This document shows positions 1 through 12,778 of a stretch of 60,000 bases of DNA, piece after piece. The notes under the pieces are model-generated. The model saw nothing but the letters and a program-made list of their open reading frames with translations. It made no database searches and was not told the origin of the DNA. The DNA is from Symsagittifera roscoffensis (Eukaryota > Xenacoelomorpha > Acoela > Convolutidae): positions 6,686,193 to 6,746,192 of the forward strand of contig NC_087062.1 of assembly GCF_963678635.1 (NCBI RefSeq). The letters run 5' to 3'. The position numbers and the translations under genes were made by a program. Within the stretch, counting starts at the first letter, position 1. Each line of letters starts with the position of its first letter.

Positions 1-879
1 AACTTTTTTGCTTATTATTTTTTCAGCACAAAGTATGCAAGACTATTTGAAGGACAATAGCTAACTCAAAGTTTTGCCCTGGTTCGACAGTATGGTTTAG
101 CTAAATTTCCTGGTATTTGAGAAGTACATGTACGTTGGAACCAATACATTTTCCAATCTACCCCGTAAATTGTTTCCGGTCTTTTTCATTGTCCTCGATT
201 GAATTGATGGCAACCAAATAATATAAACACTGCTAGTATTTTTTCTATTGGACATTCTGTTGTTATCATTCACTTGGTAGCTACCAGCTACCTCAACTTA
301 GCTTTGAAACCTCACTGGAGAGTCTCAATTAATAATGCGCTTCAGATGAAAACAGCAACCAAGCGGCCTTGAATCTTCTTTGTCTTTTCCGTCTCATTTG
401 GTAAGATGATTATCTCTCAAATTGGCAAAGCAGACAGTAAGATTAGCGAAGCGAACTGACTTTTGTTCTCATTATCTCCACTAAAGCGGGTTTTCAGTTA
501 CTACTCTTATTTTCTGTTTTTGTAGTATATAGTTATTCAATTCAATCCAGCCATCTCACTGAACTCATATTATTTTGAATCAAATGATAAAGAAAAGTTC
601 CCGATTTTACAAACAGTCATCAACTAATGCCGTTGGCATCTAGTTTTTTTTGCGAATCCCAAAAACCGAAAACACCCGATTCAATAAAAACAGGGAGGCC
701 TAAGGTTCGAGCCCCTGGACAGCTATTTTTTTGCACCATTCTCTGTTTTTTAGAGTATGTATCTTTTCAATGTCTGAAATGACTCGTACTGTAATTACCT
801 TGGTCGATGTGGTACCCTACATTGCAATAGCATCCTGTATTTTTTAAATTCAAACTTGTGATAATTAGAATGCAAAAAC

Positions 880-1480
880 AAACAAGACTGCTCGTACCAG
901 GGCGAGGCCCTGAATGTACCAACTGCCTCTTAAGGTCTATGGAGCAGTAATAATATGAAAAAATTAAATGTAATAAATAAAAATGAACAGTTTTTTTACA
1001 TGTGAGATTTTTTTGTGACATTCATCCCCCACACGCCATATAAAGAACAAAAGGATAGGTTTCGCTCCTGGTAACAAATCAATTATGGCAAATAAGCTTC
1101 GTTCAACTAATTTGGAACGATTTCTAAGACGGATTAAATCTCCGCTTACGCGTTAATAGTACGAAATTTATCGCGCGTTAATAGTCCCAAATTGGCCTAA
1201 ATGGCAATCTTTTAACCCCGATAACTTTCCGAAAAATCATCACAGGTGAAAAAAATGCCGTCAAAAACGGCTAGTTAAAAAGTCAAAATTTGTCTGAAGA
1301 AAAAAAAACCCAACCCGAGCACAAATATTCCGTTACTTTCGTTACAAAAGTCGGAACAAAAAGCAAGGATAACCGGTTTTTGGGCAAGTACATTCATAAA
1401 AATATTGGTCAATTTGTGAAAAATGACTTTGGTAGAAAAACAATTAAGCCTGCTCAATTGCTTTTCGACCGAAATTAAAC
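880..1480 (+). repeat. Dispersed repeat family B, copy 1
   Basis: This block reappears in the same orientation near 49300-49840 with the same order of landmarks: the phrase CCCACACGCCATATAAAG, then GGCAAATAAGCTTC, then TCTCCGCTTACGCGTTAATAG, then AAAAGTCAAAATTTGTCTGAAG. Reverse-oriented relatives lie at about 37650-37925 and 53880-54260. It starts beside a palindromic CAGGGCGAGGCCCTG at about 898. No coding capacity is convincing; a 62-codon frame at 1290 is part of the repeat. The class is unknown. The spacing and shared ends suggest a non-autonomous transposon. Confidence 0.7.
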
Positions 1481-2099
1481 CAAAATGTTTACATAAATGT
1501 TTTTTCTCCGATGGGTATTTACCGATACCTTTACATTAATGCTTTTTTACCGATAACTTTACATTAATGTTTTTTTTACATAAATGTTTTTTGCCGATGG
1601 ATATTTACCGATAGCTGCCTTTTTCCGATAAGTATGATCGTATACCTGATTGTTCGTGAAGAAGAAAAAAGAAAAAAAACCAAAACAAAAAAAAAGAAAA
1701 ACTAAAACGCAAAAAAGAACAAAAACTGAAACACATGCGCGCGAAAACAAAATAGGTCGGAACAAAAACAATTCATTGCCTATGCTCATTATTTTCCTGC
1801 TCCGAACACTGTCGCTGGCTAGTCAAATTATTCATCAACATGCGTAGTCTTACAGCCCATGTATGCCTCACCAAAGACAAAATCCAAGTCTTAGTTTGGA
1901 CCACCATATTATAATAAATATATAAGTTGTGCAATAATCCAACAGAAAAGAAAACTCATCATTAAAAAAACACCACCTTGAGCAGGCATAGAGGGTAATT
2001 CAAGCTGTTAAAATTTTAAAACTCTTATGTTTCACTTTGTTTGCATCTTGTTAATATGTTTTTTATAGAATCTATTCGAAAAAAAAATTCAACAATTTA

Positions 2100-5000
2100 T
2101 TTCAATTAATACGGATTTTTGTGGATGTACGCTTTGTCAGTCATTGATTTTTTATCTGAAAATCTCGTTGATTTTTAGTAAATCATTTTGTTGAAGCAGT
2201 CGCAATCAATCAAATCAGTATCTTTTATTTTAATTATTAGGTTGTCTAAAGACTATTTAGGCTCAAGTAGAATGTTTTTGACGATATTCATATTGAAATT
2301 TATAAGAGACTTATGTAGTGCTTTATTTGATCAGTCACTTTTCATTGTTTTTTTTGTGTTAATTCTATTTGAGTGTTAGTGATTTTATTTTTCTAGTGGT
2401 GTCAAGTGATTTGTCTAGTTCTTGATTTGAAATAAAGTGTGTCCATTTTGTCATATGCATGACTGCAATTCGAATTTAAAGTTTTTTTGGAACTGCAGAT
2501 ATTTAGAGCGGTATTTTTGGCAACTCCATATGCTGAAATATTTTATTGATTTTTTGGTTGAATAAATTGCTTGTAAATTCATATGAGAACAGATGAGCTG
2601 AGAAACTAACTTGTTTGATTAAAAATGGGAAAGAATCGATTGCTTTTTTTCTTATTGTTTCAAAATGCTGGTTGAGTATAAGATTTTTATCAAACGGTGA
2701 TTCAAAGGGTTTTATTTTAATTTAATTTTATCGAGTTCAGTTCCAGGAAGTTTTTTCAAAATTTTTCAATCGGTTAGGAGTCAGTCTTGATGTTTTTCCT
2801 TTGTTTGTAAATTTTCCGTCTATTAAGATTTTAATTGCAAATTTGTTTTTAGTCCCATAGTTTTGCTAAGTGTTCCGAAATTGATAGTGCCCCTGACATA
2901 AAGAATACTTTCACTGTGTTGAGGTTCATTTGGAGGACGATTGATCTAAATAAGAAAAAGAAGGAGACCACAAACAGAACCTTGCGGTACCTTCTTTGAT
3001 GTTGAGCATTCTTTTGCATTAAAGTTGTACTGGTTTCTTTTGTTGAGGTATGATTTTAGTGATTTAAGAGGAACGCCTTTCAGCCTATAAAGCTGACATT
3101 TATAAATAAAAAGTGTGATGATTCACAGTATCGGAAGCTTTAGATAGATCTGAGTACGTGCAGTGTGCCAATTCATCAGAGTTTTTGCTGCAAATGAGAC
3201 CTTTCAAAGTTTCCAGAGGAGCATCATTTATAAAACGTTCGTTGCGAAATTCAAACTGTTTATTGCTTAAGGCCTCAAAACTATTTTAAAAATGATTATT
3301 ATCTTCGATAGAATGTTCTTAAAACATTTTTCTAGATTCGTAATTACAAAAATAGGTCTATAATTGCATGGAACTGACTTTTTGTCTTCTTTGAAAGAAG
3401 AAATGTTTTTTGCTGCTTGTAAATAAGTCGGATAAGCTGCTTCACTACTTATCTGAGTCAAATTACTGGTCACATACGCTGTTTTAATGGAATTTTTTAA
3501 ATTAGTTGGGTAGTTTGAGAGACTCATGCCGTCCTTAGATTTTTTGTGGGTAATTGCTTTATTATGTCATTCACTTGCTTTTCATTAGTTCGTGACAGGA
3601 AAAAGGAATTCATTTTGTGATATTTTCAAAAAATCATTCTTTTTGTGGAATCCAGATGACAACTCTGGAACTATTGTGATAAAGTAAATGTTCAATTCTT
3701 GTACATTTCTATGATTTCTTTCAGTTTTTGATTTGTTTTTCCTTTTATCGCTTTTAATATCTCTAACAGAATCTTTAAATTTTTGCTTGGGTTGTCAGTT
3801 GCTTCAAAGACTAAGCCATATACATAATTTTATTTTCGCGTACCCCTATTTTGACCTTGGCAGTTTGCTGTTTCAGTTTTTACTTTGCTTCTAAAGTCCA
3901 CTCAGTTTGAGAAGGTTTCAGTATTTTGTCTTTTTTTAGCACTCGGCTTTTTTTATTTCATTCGATATCCAGTTTTGTGAAGTTTTTTTTTTGACAACGG
4001 TAACATTGCATTCAGAGTAATGTGAATTACTGTTGCAGAAACTCATGTTTTCAAAGATATCAGTTTTACTGCCCAGGAATTCAATTTCGACTAATTTTAA
4101 TATAAGAGCTAGCTCTTAAATGAAAATTAAAAGCTTTCTTCCGTTTCACATTTTTCTAAAAGGCCAATGATAAAGTCTTCTGTTTCAAAAAAATTTCTTC
4201 CGTTTCACAGTTTTCTAAAAAGCCAATGTTAAAGTCAACTTCTACACCAAAAGATCAGTGATTGCGTGTTCATTTATTTTGGTGATACATGGAGCGTTTG
4301 CAAACGCCAAATCTAGGGTTGGTTGACTGTTCTGTTTAACTCGTATAATTTCATTTTGTTCACATATCAAATTAAAATCAAGCAGTTTTAATTTTACAAT
4401 TATTTTTATGCTATCTTGTGTCGCAACTGATACATCTATTACAAAATCCTCACTTACTGCATGTGTCTTAGCGTTAATTTTTTATTCAAACTTATGGGTC
4501 ACTAAACCTTCAAGGACAATTGCTATTTTTCCGCTGGGCGACTTGTAATTCGCAGTTAGAAACAATTCTGTTTCTTACAGATCGTTGCGAAAGTAAGAAA
4601 TTAAATATTTCTTTCAGGTTGTACATTTAGAAGTTTTTAAAAAGTTTTGTTCCCTGAAAAGAATTGCTACCCCTCCAGCTCTTTCTTGGTTTTGTTACAT
4701 GTAGCAATTTGTTTAAAATCATTTTGGCAAAAATGTTAAGATTAAATATGTCCCTCAGCCAAGTTTCTGTTCGATCAACAAAGAAGTTTTGCTGCTGAAG
4801 CAGTTCATTCATTTCATCAAAATTTGCTCCAAGAGAGCGTATCTTTGTAGAAAAAGTCTTTCGACTTAAGGTTGATGTAAAAGCTTGGCCGTTTTGCCAG
4901 AACCGCTGTTAGTTATTACTATACAATTTTTGTCGCTAATAGTTGATAATGTTTAACGTGTAAAACGCGTCTTATGTATGTGTGTGTGTTCAAAACTAGT

Positions 5001-5240
5001 TGAGATAAAATTTCATTTTTGTTTCATTATTGATTTTTCACAAAGAAATCTGATAAGTGATCAGTTCATGCCTCGCTCTTTGTGGCTTTATTAATTTGTT
5101 TGAAAAAAAAGAGATGGTTTGGAGACGTCAGAGAAAATCGTTCTGATCTCCCGTAATTTTACTGTTTTCAAGTAAGCAATCAAACACTTCATTCAATTCT
5201 AGCTCCTGCGGCGAATCGCCGTTACCAGACATGAAAAATT
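2100..5240 (-). mobile_element. Decayed APE-type LINE (endonuclease and reverse transcriptase remnants)
   Basis: Read on the minus strand, several landmarks of a non-LTR retrotransposon appear in the correct order. About 4750-4800 gives a TETWL-like endonuclease motif. About 3360-3420 gives the NYRPI motif of the RT N-terminus. About 3120-3260 gives QFEFRNE...DLSKASDTVNH (RT block with the first catalytic aspartate, normally DLSKAFDTVxH). About 2940-3060 gives KSYLNKRNQ...VPQGSVCGLLLFLI followed by a stop. The YADD box is degraded (LYVRGT near 2895). Stops and frame changes separate the pieces, so the element is dead. A minus-strand stretch around 5120-5235 (MSGNGDSPQELELNE) could be the 5' edge or ORF1. 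The outer limits are approximate. The clade (Jockey/CR1-like) is an inference from motif wording. Confidence 0.8.
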
Positions 5241-5249
5241 TATTGCTAG

Positions 5250-8200
5250 CTTTAAACTTATCGTGTTTATTGACTCATGAACCCATTTTGTTTTTTGAAT
5301 TTTCTATTTATTAAGATCAGCGGACAAACGCTTCACTTGGCACAAAAAAGAAGCTATCACGCTTGTAATAGATTTCAGTGGAAATAGCTTTCATCCATTA
5401 TCTTATGTAATTCTAGACTAGTGGAAATTGTAGCCATTTTGTCGCTTTCACGTTAGCTTATAGGACATAAGTAATCCTTGTTTTTTTGTTGTCGAGATTT
5501 GTTTCCTTATTATAAACATTATACCATTGTAGACGGAAAATGTCAGGAGAGTTTCAAGTTTCATAACTTAACGTGAATATTAGGATCCGAAAAGAATTTT
5601 TGCGCAATATCTTATTATTAGGTTCTTATTAAAAAGCTCGGTATAAAAAGAATTTTAAAACAAAATACTTTCATTTAAAATCATTGGAATTTTTTCGAGA
5701 TATCACCATATTTCAATATAAAAAGTTATTTTACTGTCGTAAATCACTGTGGAGTAGAAGTAGTATTACAATGTTTCTTAGTGAATCGGTATAATTTGGC
5801 ATATATAAACCAAACTTACAAAGTCAGTTGAAAAACTAATTAGCATAAAATTTAACTATGAGATAAATTGATCAAACTTGTCAGCATAGTGGCACATAGC
5901 TTACCAATCATAGTAATCATCCAGCTAACTTTGTTTCGGAATCACATTGTTTAGTTTTTGAGCGCATGATTAAACCGTTTCAAAACCTTGATGATTGTAG
6001 TTTAAACACAATTTTTTCTTACAGCCGATAAGTGTAACCTAGTACCAACAACACGATAGCGTTACCTACAAACTAGCAAGAGCCAAACGTTTGATACATG
6101 TACTCTATTGTTTGTTTGTTTTTCTCTGCTCCTAGACAAATTAACAAATAATTCAGCCGATTTTTCATTCCTCATCACGGGAGCAATGTTTTGCTTGAAA
6201 GGGCTAGAACTGGAAGAAGTTCTCCCTTTAACGTACCGATGCTGGTTTTTCATAATGGTTTTTGCAAGAGCAAGTACATCTTTTGGTGATTTCACTCGTC
6301 GAGTCCACGTTTTTTTGCTTGCATCTTGTTGTCAGAGCAAAGAACAGATATACTGCACTTTTTCGTACAGTTCACATAATTAAGTGAGTCAGCAACATTC
6401 TTAGAGCAGGCTAATTGGTAGTAAGCACTCAACTTTAAAGATGTTTTTAAAGTTCATCTCTTTTCTATCATCTCTGTCATGTCTTCTGTGTCTCGGACTT
6501 GATTGAATTGGGCCATTGCTTTACTATCGTTAAAAAAATTTAAACTTTGGATATTGATGAATTATAATTTTGGATCAAGTTAACAAACATCCCTCATCTC
6601 CCAAATAGACCAAGTTAAGACCCTCCACCCAGCGTTCAATTTAATTTAAATTTGCTAAGCGCTGCCTGTACAATGCTCAATTTTGATTGGCTGATATTTT
6701 GAACTCTGAACCAAGTTATCATGCTCAACCGTAAACAGTTTTTTGCTGGGGGGGGGGGGGGGGAGAGATTGGGATGTTAATTTGGTCCATACTTTATTCC
6801 TGTATTTTAATTTTTTTTTTGTAAAAGCATTGATTATAAAAGTTATGAAACTTAATTGTTTTTATATTAACTCACTTTTATTTACACTACTAAATTTCAT
6901 GTTTTTCCCGGTTGATCGGAGATATTGATACTTTTTTGTTACAGTTTTTTTTTGTTACTTCAAACAGTGGGCGAGAAATAAACGGCTGATCAAGTTTAGT
7001 AAAAAGAATAATAATAATATTAATCATAGTCCTAATGATAATTTCCACAGTCTGTATTCACACAACTCATAACAATAAAAAATCCAATCCTGGAAGAACA
7101 CCAAAAACGCTTACTGGCCTTTTTGGTGTTTTAGCATGATGGCATTTTTTATTGTAATGAATGAGTTAAATAAAAATCGAATGGGGAGTGAATTCGGTTA
7201 TCTTCTCGAATGAGTTTTTTTATTAGAGTAGTTTGTACTACAACTGCTGGAGTTTTTTCATATCGGCTTCAGAGCCTGCCTTATTAATTTTCGCGCTTCG
7301 CTCATAGCTTTTATTCTTTTTGTAAAGTTGTGACTTCATTTTATTTTTTTTCATCACTATGATTTAGAAAAAAGGCCTATTAATCAAACATATCATAATT
7401 TTTAATCAACAAATTCGAGCCATTTGATAAGTAGCTTTTGAGAGGTAAATCATCATTAGCTTTAACTAATAATTTTATCGGTTTTGCGGCTTTTCATGTG
7501 AATTTAGACTTTGCAGACCATTTTGAGAACCATTTCTAATTTAGTCTCAATTGTTGAAGTTTGAGCTCTCAAAAAAGGCAGAATCATACCGTGATCAGAA
7601 CGTGATCAAATTACTACCACACGTATAGTTCGAATTCAGAAGTCAGGTAAGAGCTTTTACTGTTGTTTGTTCAAAAACCATACAACAGTTTTAGTGTAAA
7701 TTTAGCTAAGAAAAACATATCATTCCGGATCAAAAGCATTTAATTCACTTTTTAAAGCCCCTTCCTGGAAAGAATTTCAGAGCCAAAAAGTCTGATGAAG
7801 TTATGAAGTTTTGTTAACCCAACGCTGATTTTAGCGAAAATCTTTTTGAGACAGTATTTTTAACCATTAAGCTTAATGTCGCAGTAAATGAGTTCTGTTT
7901 TTTTTCGGGCGGATGGTTTAAAATTCCCATGAAATCTTTTAAATATTAGACCATTTAAAACTTCGATTCATCATATTGATGGAATTCCTACGCCACGTGA
8001 CTTCACACAAACTAAAATAATTTTCCACAGATTAGTCCAAGTCATTTTCTCGATATAATAAATAGCTCATAAGCTTTCAGATTATGGTTCAAATTGCGCC
8101 ATTAAATTGCGGTTTGCTGCCTTTTCGAACAGACGCTCATTTTGTTGAAATCGGCTTTTGATTTAAATATTGGTTCCTTTCGTCTTTTCAAAGTTTGCTA

Positions 8201-8398
8201 GACAAAAATTGCTTCTCTAAATTAATAATTAGGACGCAAACTTAATATAAATTATTGTTTCGTTGTAACAAGATTTTATACCGAGACAAGATCCGTCTTA
8301 TAATTTATATATCTGAATTAATTTTTCATTGACTAAACTTAAATCTCTATTTACTTTATCTAAAGCTTATTTCGCGTTTTAACTTGAATTGTGCTCAG
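5250..8398. other. Non-coding AT-rich stretch upstream of the first readable SLC4A11 exon
   Basis: I see no convincing exon here. A 16-base G tract lies at 6748-6763. A minus-strand open frame at 6062-6295 contains a serine run and basic residues but matches nothing I recognise and could be more LINE debris. The missing 5' exon(s) and promoter of the SLC4A11-type gene should be in this stretch or beyond the left edge. I could not identify an ATG exon with a matching phase-0 donor. Confidence 0.5.
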
Positions 8399-8920
8399 GA
8401 AAATAGCAAGAAGCGATCTAGTTCAAGTTCAACCCAACCGATCAACGAGACACGCTCCAAACTGGACAAGCGAAGCTCAAACAATAAAGTAGTGGTGACG
8501 AGCTTCACCCTAGGTGACTCGGAAGCCAGCGACCGCGCTTCCAACAGCACCCTCAATAACCTTGAAGGCGATCTCGGACGACCGACAAACCTCGGGGTGA
8601 CTCCTGGACCCGAAAACTCCTCGGATGCAGAGCAGTCTAAAAAAGCAACCAGTCCGACTTCTAAAGTCAGCCCCAAAACCCCGAGCAGTGACTCGGCATC
8701 GCCGAACAGCACGACAAGTGCCAACGACAGTCCGATTGTAGATGTCGAACATGGAGTGGAGAAAGATAAGAAAAATGGGCGCAAAAGCGCCGTCCGAGAG
8801 ACACCGAAGATTATAGTGAGCAGGACAGAAACGGACGCAAAGAATGATCTGGCTAAGAAACAAGTGGATCCCAATTCAGTCAACATTGAGATGGTGGGAA
8901 AAGGAGACAATGAAAAAAAG
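8399..8920 (+). CDS. SLC4A11: SLC4A11-type gene, readable exon 1: disordered N-terminal extension
   Basis: The exon is 522 bases, 174 codons, phase 0 at both ends. It is bounded by a GTGCTCAG acceptor ending at 8398 and an AAG|GTGGGA donor at 8921. It has clearly higher GC than its flanks. The protein is low-complexity and probably disordered cytoplasmic: Ser/Thr/Asn/Pro-rich with Lys clusters (starting ENSKKRSSSSS). There is no ATG at its start, so it is not the first exon; the initiator exon is not identified. Membership in the SLC4A11 gene rests on strand, phase match to the next exon and composition, not on homology, because this region is not conserved in the family. It makes the predicted protein (about 1030 residues from here) longer than the roughly 890 typical of vertebrate SLC4A11. 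A family C repeat begins about 15 bases after the donor. Confidence 0.65.
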
Positions 8921-8934
8921 GTGGGAACTATTTT

Positions 8935-9490
8935 AAGTTTTTTGGTCCGACCATTGAAACAGGTGTTTTTTATTTTTCTTTTCTGTTTTTCATGCAAAAT
9001 CAGGTACCACAAATAATCATCGAAATAAATCAAGTGATATATCATATTAAAGACTTTTCAGTCGTGTTTCGAACGACATGAGAAGCTTTCAAAAAATTGT
9101 CCCAGTGACGAGAAAATCCGGCTTGAGTTTTAGTCTAATTTCGAGCGAGTTAAACGATTGAGCAAGCTTGTTATAGAAGAATACGCCATCACACTTTCAA
9201 TCAACACCTTAAAAATTTGGTTTATAAAAAAACTACAAAAATTCAAAAAAAAACATTGAGAAAATTTTAATTTTTTTTCGTGTAATTTTTTGAAAAAACG
9301 GTCGTCCAATATGCCTATTTTATTAATACTATCGGATCTGCTCAAGTTTTAGGCTTTCATTCAGATCCTTCGATCACAGCACGCACGAAGCAAAACGACC
9401 TTAATTTGGAAAAATTGTTTTGAAGTTTTTTTAAATCTGGTCAGAACATTGTGCTTGCTAGTTACACACGAATGGGCTATCCTTGTTATT
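8935..9490 (+). repeat. Dispersed repeat family C, copy 1
   Basis: This sequence recurs at about 46290-46915 in the same orientation. Shared landmarks in order are GCAAAATCAGGTACCACAAAT, ATCATATTAAAG, TCTAATTTCGAGCGAGT and GGCTATCCTTGTT. A weaker third copy lies near 53140-53300. It sits immediately inside the intron after readable exon 1. No coding frame or recognisable transposase is present. Confidence 0.7.
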
Positions 9491-9729
9491 TTTTGTCAAT
9501 GAAGTACATTTACTTATCCTAAATATGTAGCAAAAAAGTTACAAGCGTAGTTAAAGACTCGGTTTCCGCTAGCTTTATATGTGATAATTTTGATTTTATT
9601 TTTCGACTTGCAGCATTTCTGATTGTGCATTTTGTGTTCAGTTTTTGCTTGTTTTTTTTTCAGGTCGCGATAATTTTTTTCAGGAAAACTCTTAAAATTT
9701 ATCAGGCTCAATTTTACTTTTTATCGGTT

Positions 9730-11060
9730 TGGTTTTTAAATTTTTTAATTTCAGATAATTTTCTGTCTTAAAAGAATGGCTAACTCTACTATAGAACAGC
9801 AAAAGGGTAAATTTCATGAATCACGCGATTGACTTCTGGTTTCAAAAATAGAATTTAATTTTCAGATTTCCCAGTGAATTGAAAACTATACCTGTTGATC
9901 AATTTTTCTCGAATTCGGTTAATTTTATCGAGAAAGTTCCTGTACTTAACCTGTTCTAGAAATTTAAATTAGCCTCAAACCCATCTTTTTTAGAAAGTTG
10001 AGACTTGTTCAAAAAAGTCAGTGTTTTTTTTCTGTACACATGGGTTCATTGACTCTTTGCCAACTGTCTGTTAGCTATTTTTGTTGGTTGCTGATTTAAC
10101 AACTCCGATTTAAGCATATACATTTTTTTGAGTAGTTCGAAGTGCATTTTTTTGAAATGTTTTGGGTTGTTTCAAAATTGTTTTTAAAATTAAGTTTTCA
10201 AGATTGTTTAAAAAAGCACATTTTTTGTGTCTGCTTAAAAATTGTCAGATTTCTTAGCACTTTGTAACTTCTGTTTTGATGCTTATTCTATATTCAATTG
10301 TTTTACCTCCTAGCATATTTTTGTAAAACAAATCATTATTCTAGACGAAGTCCAGGCAAAGGTGATAAAGTTTTTGGTAGATCAACTATTTCAATTTTTT
10401 TTCTAAAAGTGAAATTTTCTAGGTTCCATCTCTGTTCCTGACAGATAGTTTGTCATGCTATGTATGTCTAGTATTGCAAGAAATTTCTAAAGATGCACGT
10501 AACTCAGTTCCAAGATTTTGGATTTGTTTTGCATTTTTTATATTTTTTTGATAAATAATTTTTGATAAAAGTTTCTTCGAGAGTCGATGAACGTATTTCA
10601 GACTCTTCTGTAGATCGTGATGATTTTTTTTCTTTTTCATGAAAAGTCGTTAAATTTTTTTCGGGCTCAAATTTGGTTTTTAGCTGTTTGACTTTTGATC
10701 TTTTTAAAGTTCAATTCTTTTTCTTGGTTAAAAGGATGGAAAACTCCACTATCGAACAGCAAAAGTGTAAAAGTCACGAGAAACGTGATCAACTTCTAGT
10801 TTCAGAATGGAGTTTAATTATCAGAATTCTCATCGAAATAAAAAAAATTTACTAATAAAAAGTCAATCATAAATTGTTCTAGAAATTTAAAAAGTCGTAA
10901 GGCCATCCATTTTGTTCTCTGAAATTTGAAAGTCAGTATTTTTTTTTGTTTTCATGCTTTTGATTCTTTTTCAATTGTCTGTTGGCTATGATTGTATTTT
11001 TTTCTAAGAGCAATTCTTAAATTTATTCATGCTCATTGTTTTTTGCGGCTGTTTGAATTT
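9730..11060 (+). repeat. Dispersed repeat family A, two adjacent copies
   Basis: Two copies (about 9730-10090 and 10560-11060) share the core CGAACAGCAAAAGTGTAAA, then AATTTTCAGATTTCCCAG, then AAATTGTTCTAGAAATT, then CAACTGTCTGTTGGCTAT. Further copies are at about 35890-36250, 36900-37500, 40380-40800, 41940-42110, 45690-46180, 48800-49260 and 53580-53710, so this is the most abundant repeat in the window. Most copies are in the same orientation. No coding capacity is seen. Confidence 0.75.
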
Positions 11061-11889
11061 TGATTTCCTTTCAAGCTAGATTCTCGAATTGATTTTTTTC
11101 CAGCTTTCGAAAAAAATGAAAGAAAATTTTTGCTTGGAGTATTTTTTTCCAGACAACATTCGTGATCTTTTTTTTGCAAAACTAAAATGGTTTGAACGTG
11201 GGACTACTTTGTTGGCCATAATTTGAATTGGGATCAAATTTGTTGGCCATACTTTGTGCGACAGTGAGTATATTGCAAGTTGTCTTTTATTGCGAGTTGT
11301 CTTTTGTTGCGAGTTGTCGTATTACGCGCAAGTTTTGCGAAGCTCTGCTTCGCCTTTGTGTTTAATTTTAGGTTAGTGATTTTGAATAACATTAGCTATA
11401 ACCGCTTCATTGAAACGCATTCAATGATGCATGGTTATTAATATTAGTGTGTGAAAATGTTTTTTGCCAGCTCCTATCTGTTAAGGCAAGCATGTGTGAA
11501 AGCATAAGTTTGTATTAAAAAATTAGGTTGCAAGGACTTAGAAGTCTTGAATATTGTGTTTTCCTTGGCCTTGAAGCGGATAATTTTGAGTTCATTATCA
11601 GCGTGAAGTTTCCTTTTTAATGTTTTGTTCTTTTTCAAAGCTTTTTTTGCCTTAGAAATTTTTTAGAGCTTCTGTTTGCCGCTTTTATTTTGTTTGCGGA
11701 CTACAGCTTCGCCTCTTTGTGAAGCATTAATTTAAAAGAAAAAACTTAAATACAGATTTTGTGTGTATTTTGTTTCATTTGCTCAATATTTAAATGGAGA
11801 TTTAACAGAAAAAAATCTGCAGATCATCTTAATTTACTTGAACATTACAACATTTAAGCATATTAATTGCACGATCTTCAATTTTTCAG

Positions 11890-12249
11890 CCTGTTGGGAA
11901 CGGCCTTATCTTCGAGAACAACGGCTATGTTTCAAATGACGACACTTTAAACAGTCGCCCAAAACACATGGGAAGGTTCAAAGCCCAAAAAGTGCTCCTA
12001 TCGCCGCCCCATGATCACCGCGGGCGACGTGGGTCGCACTCGTCGTATAACGACTCGAATGCGCCCGACAATGATAGTTCGGACGAAAACGGAACTACGA
12101 TCAACAGTGTGAGTGATTTGAGGGCGCAGAATTTGAACTTCATCAACTCGGAAGAAGTAATGCTGCTGCACTCGGAACTGAAGAAGGTTCAAGTGAAAGA
12201 TTTCACGAAGGAAGTGCGAGCTACAATGGATATCGAGGACTTCTTCAAG
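11890..12249 (+). CDS. SLC4A11: SLC4A11-type gene, readable exon 2: start of the cytoplasmic domain
   Basis: The exon is 360 bases, 120 codons, phase 0 at both ends. The acceptor is ATTTTTCAG (ends 11889) and the donor AAG|GTCAGT (12250). The first two thirds are a polar linker (FENNGYVSNDDT..., then acidic/Asn-rich). From SEEVMLLHSELKKVQVKDFT onward it reads as the beginning of the folded SLC4 cytoplasmic domain: a leucine/lysine strand, then KEVRATMDIEDFF, which corresponds to the conserved K-x-E-[IV]-R-A-x-x-D-[LI]-[DE]-x-F pattern at this place in SLC4A11. Confidence in the family comes mainly from the later exons. The intron that follows (12250-12619) is only 370 bases and holds a 15-base C tract (12294-12308). 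Confidence 0.85.
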
Positions 12250-12619
12250 GTCAGTTGAGGTGTTTCAATATCCAGCCGCCTCTTTTTCGGTCGCCCCCCC
12301 CCCCCCCCAATTTTATAAATGCTAGATTTGGACTGAATGGAACATTAAGCAGAATTAGACAGATGCAGAAATTTGTTGTGCAGAAATTTTTTGACGAGGA
12401 GGATGGTGTGTTTTCGAGAAATTAAAATTAATTAATATTGGTGCCGATGTCCTCCCCAGAAACGTTTTTTAGGAGGAGGCGGATGACACTGAGGTCCCTC
12501 TGATCTCATCCGCTCCCGTTCCTCTGATTTAGGTGAAACTTTGTTTGCGGACAATTTTTATGACGGGATAATGTTTGATATGGTCCTATTCCTCAATTGA
12601 AATATATGTTCGTTTACAG

Positions 12620-12778
12620 GACGGAGACGTGTTCATTGACGTGCATGCAAATACACTTGAGGAAGTGCTGGAGCACATTCTGGACAAAATCAGACACAAG
12701 GAGAAAGATATCGGAATGTTCGATGCCAAAAACAGCATCCTCACATTCCCACTCGATGTCTTCACCAACTCGCTACAG
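12620..12778 (+). CDS. SLC4A11: SLC4A11-type gene, readable exon 3: cytoplasmic domain
   Basis: The exon is 159 bases, 53 codons, phase 0 at both ends. The acceptor is CGTTTACAG (ends 12619) and the donor CAG|GTAACA (12779). It reads DGDVFIDVHANTLEEVLEHI...DIGMFDAKNSILTFPLDVFT..., an alpha/beta segment matching the SLC4 cytoplasmic domain, where a conserved Leu-rich helix (LEEVLEHILDKI) follows a short beta strand. The next exon in phase is 21 kb away because the retroelement sits in between. Without the element the intron would be about 2.4 kb. Confidence 0.88.

Noticed and set aside
5990-6383. A first exon for the SLC4A11-type gene
   Set aside because: The ATG frame here has no donor in the needed phase and its protein has no resemblance to SLC4 N-termini.
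8395-9045. Long open frames on the minus strand opposite SLC4A11 exon 1
   Set aside because: They mirror the GC-richer plus-strand exon, have no plausible domain, and run past the exon into repeat. The plus strand has matching splice sites and phase.
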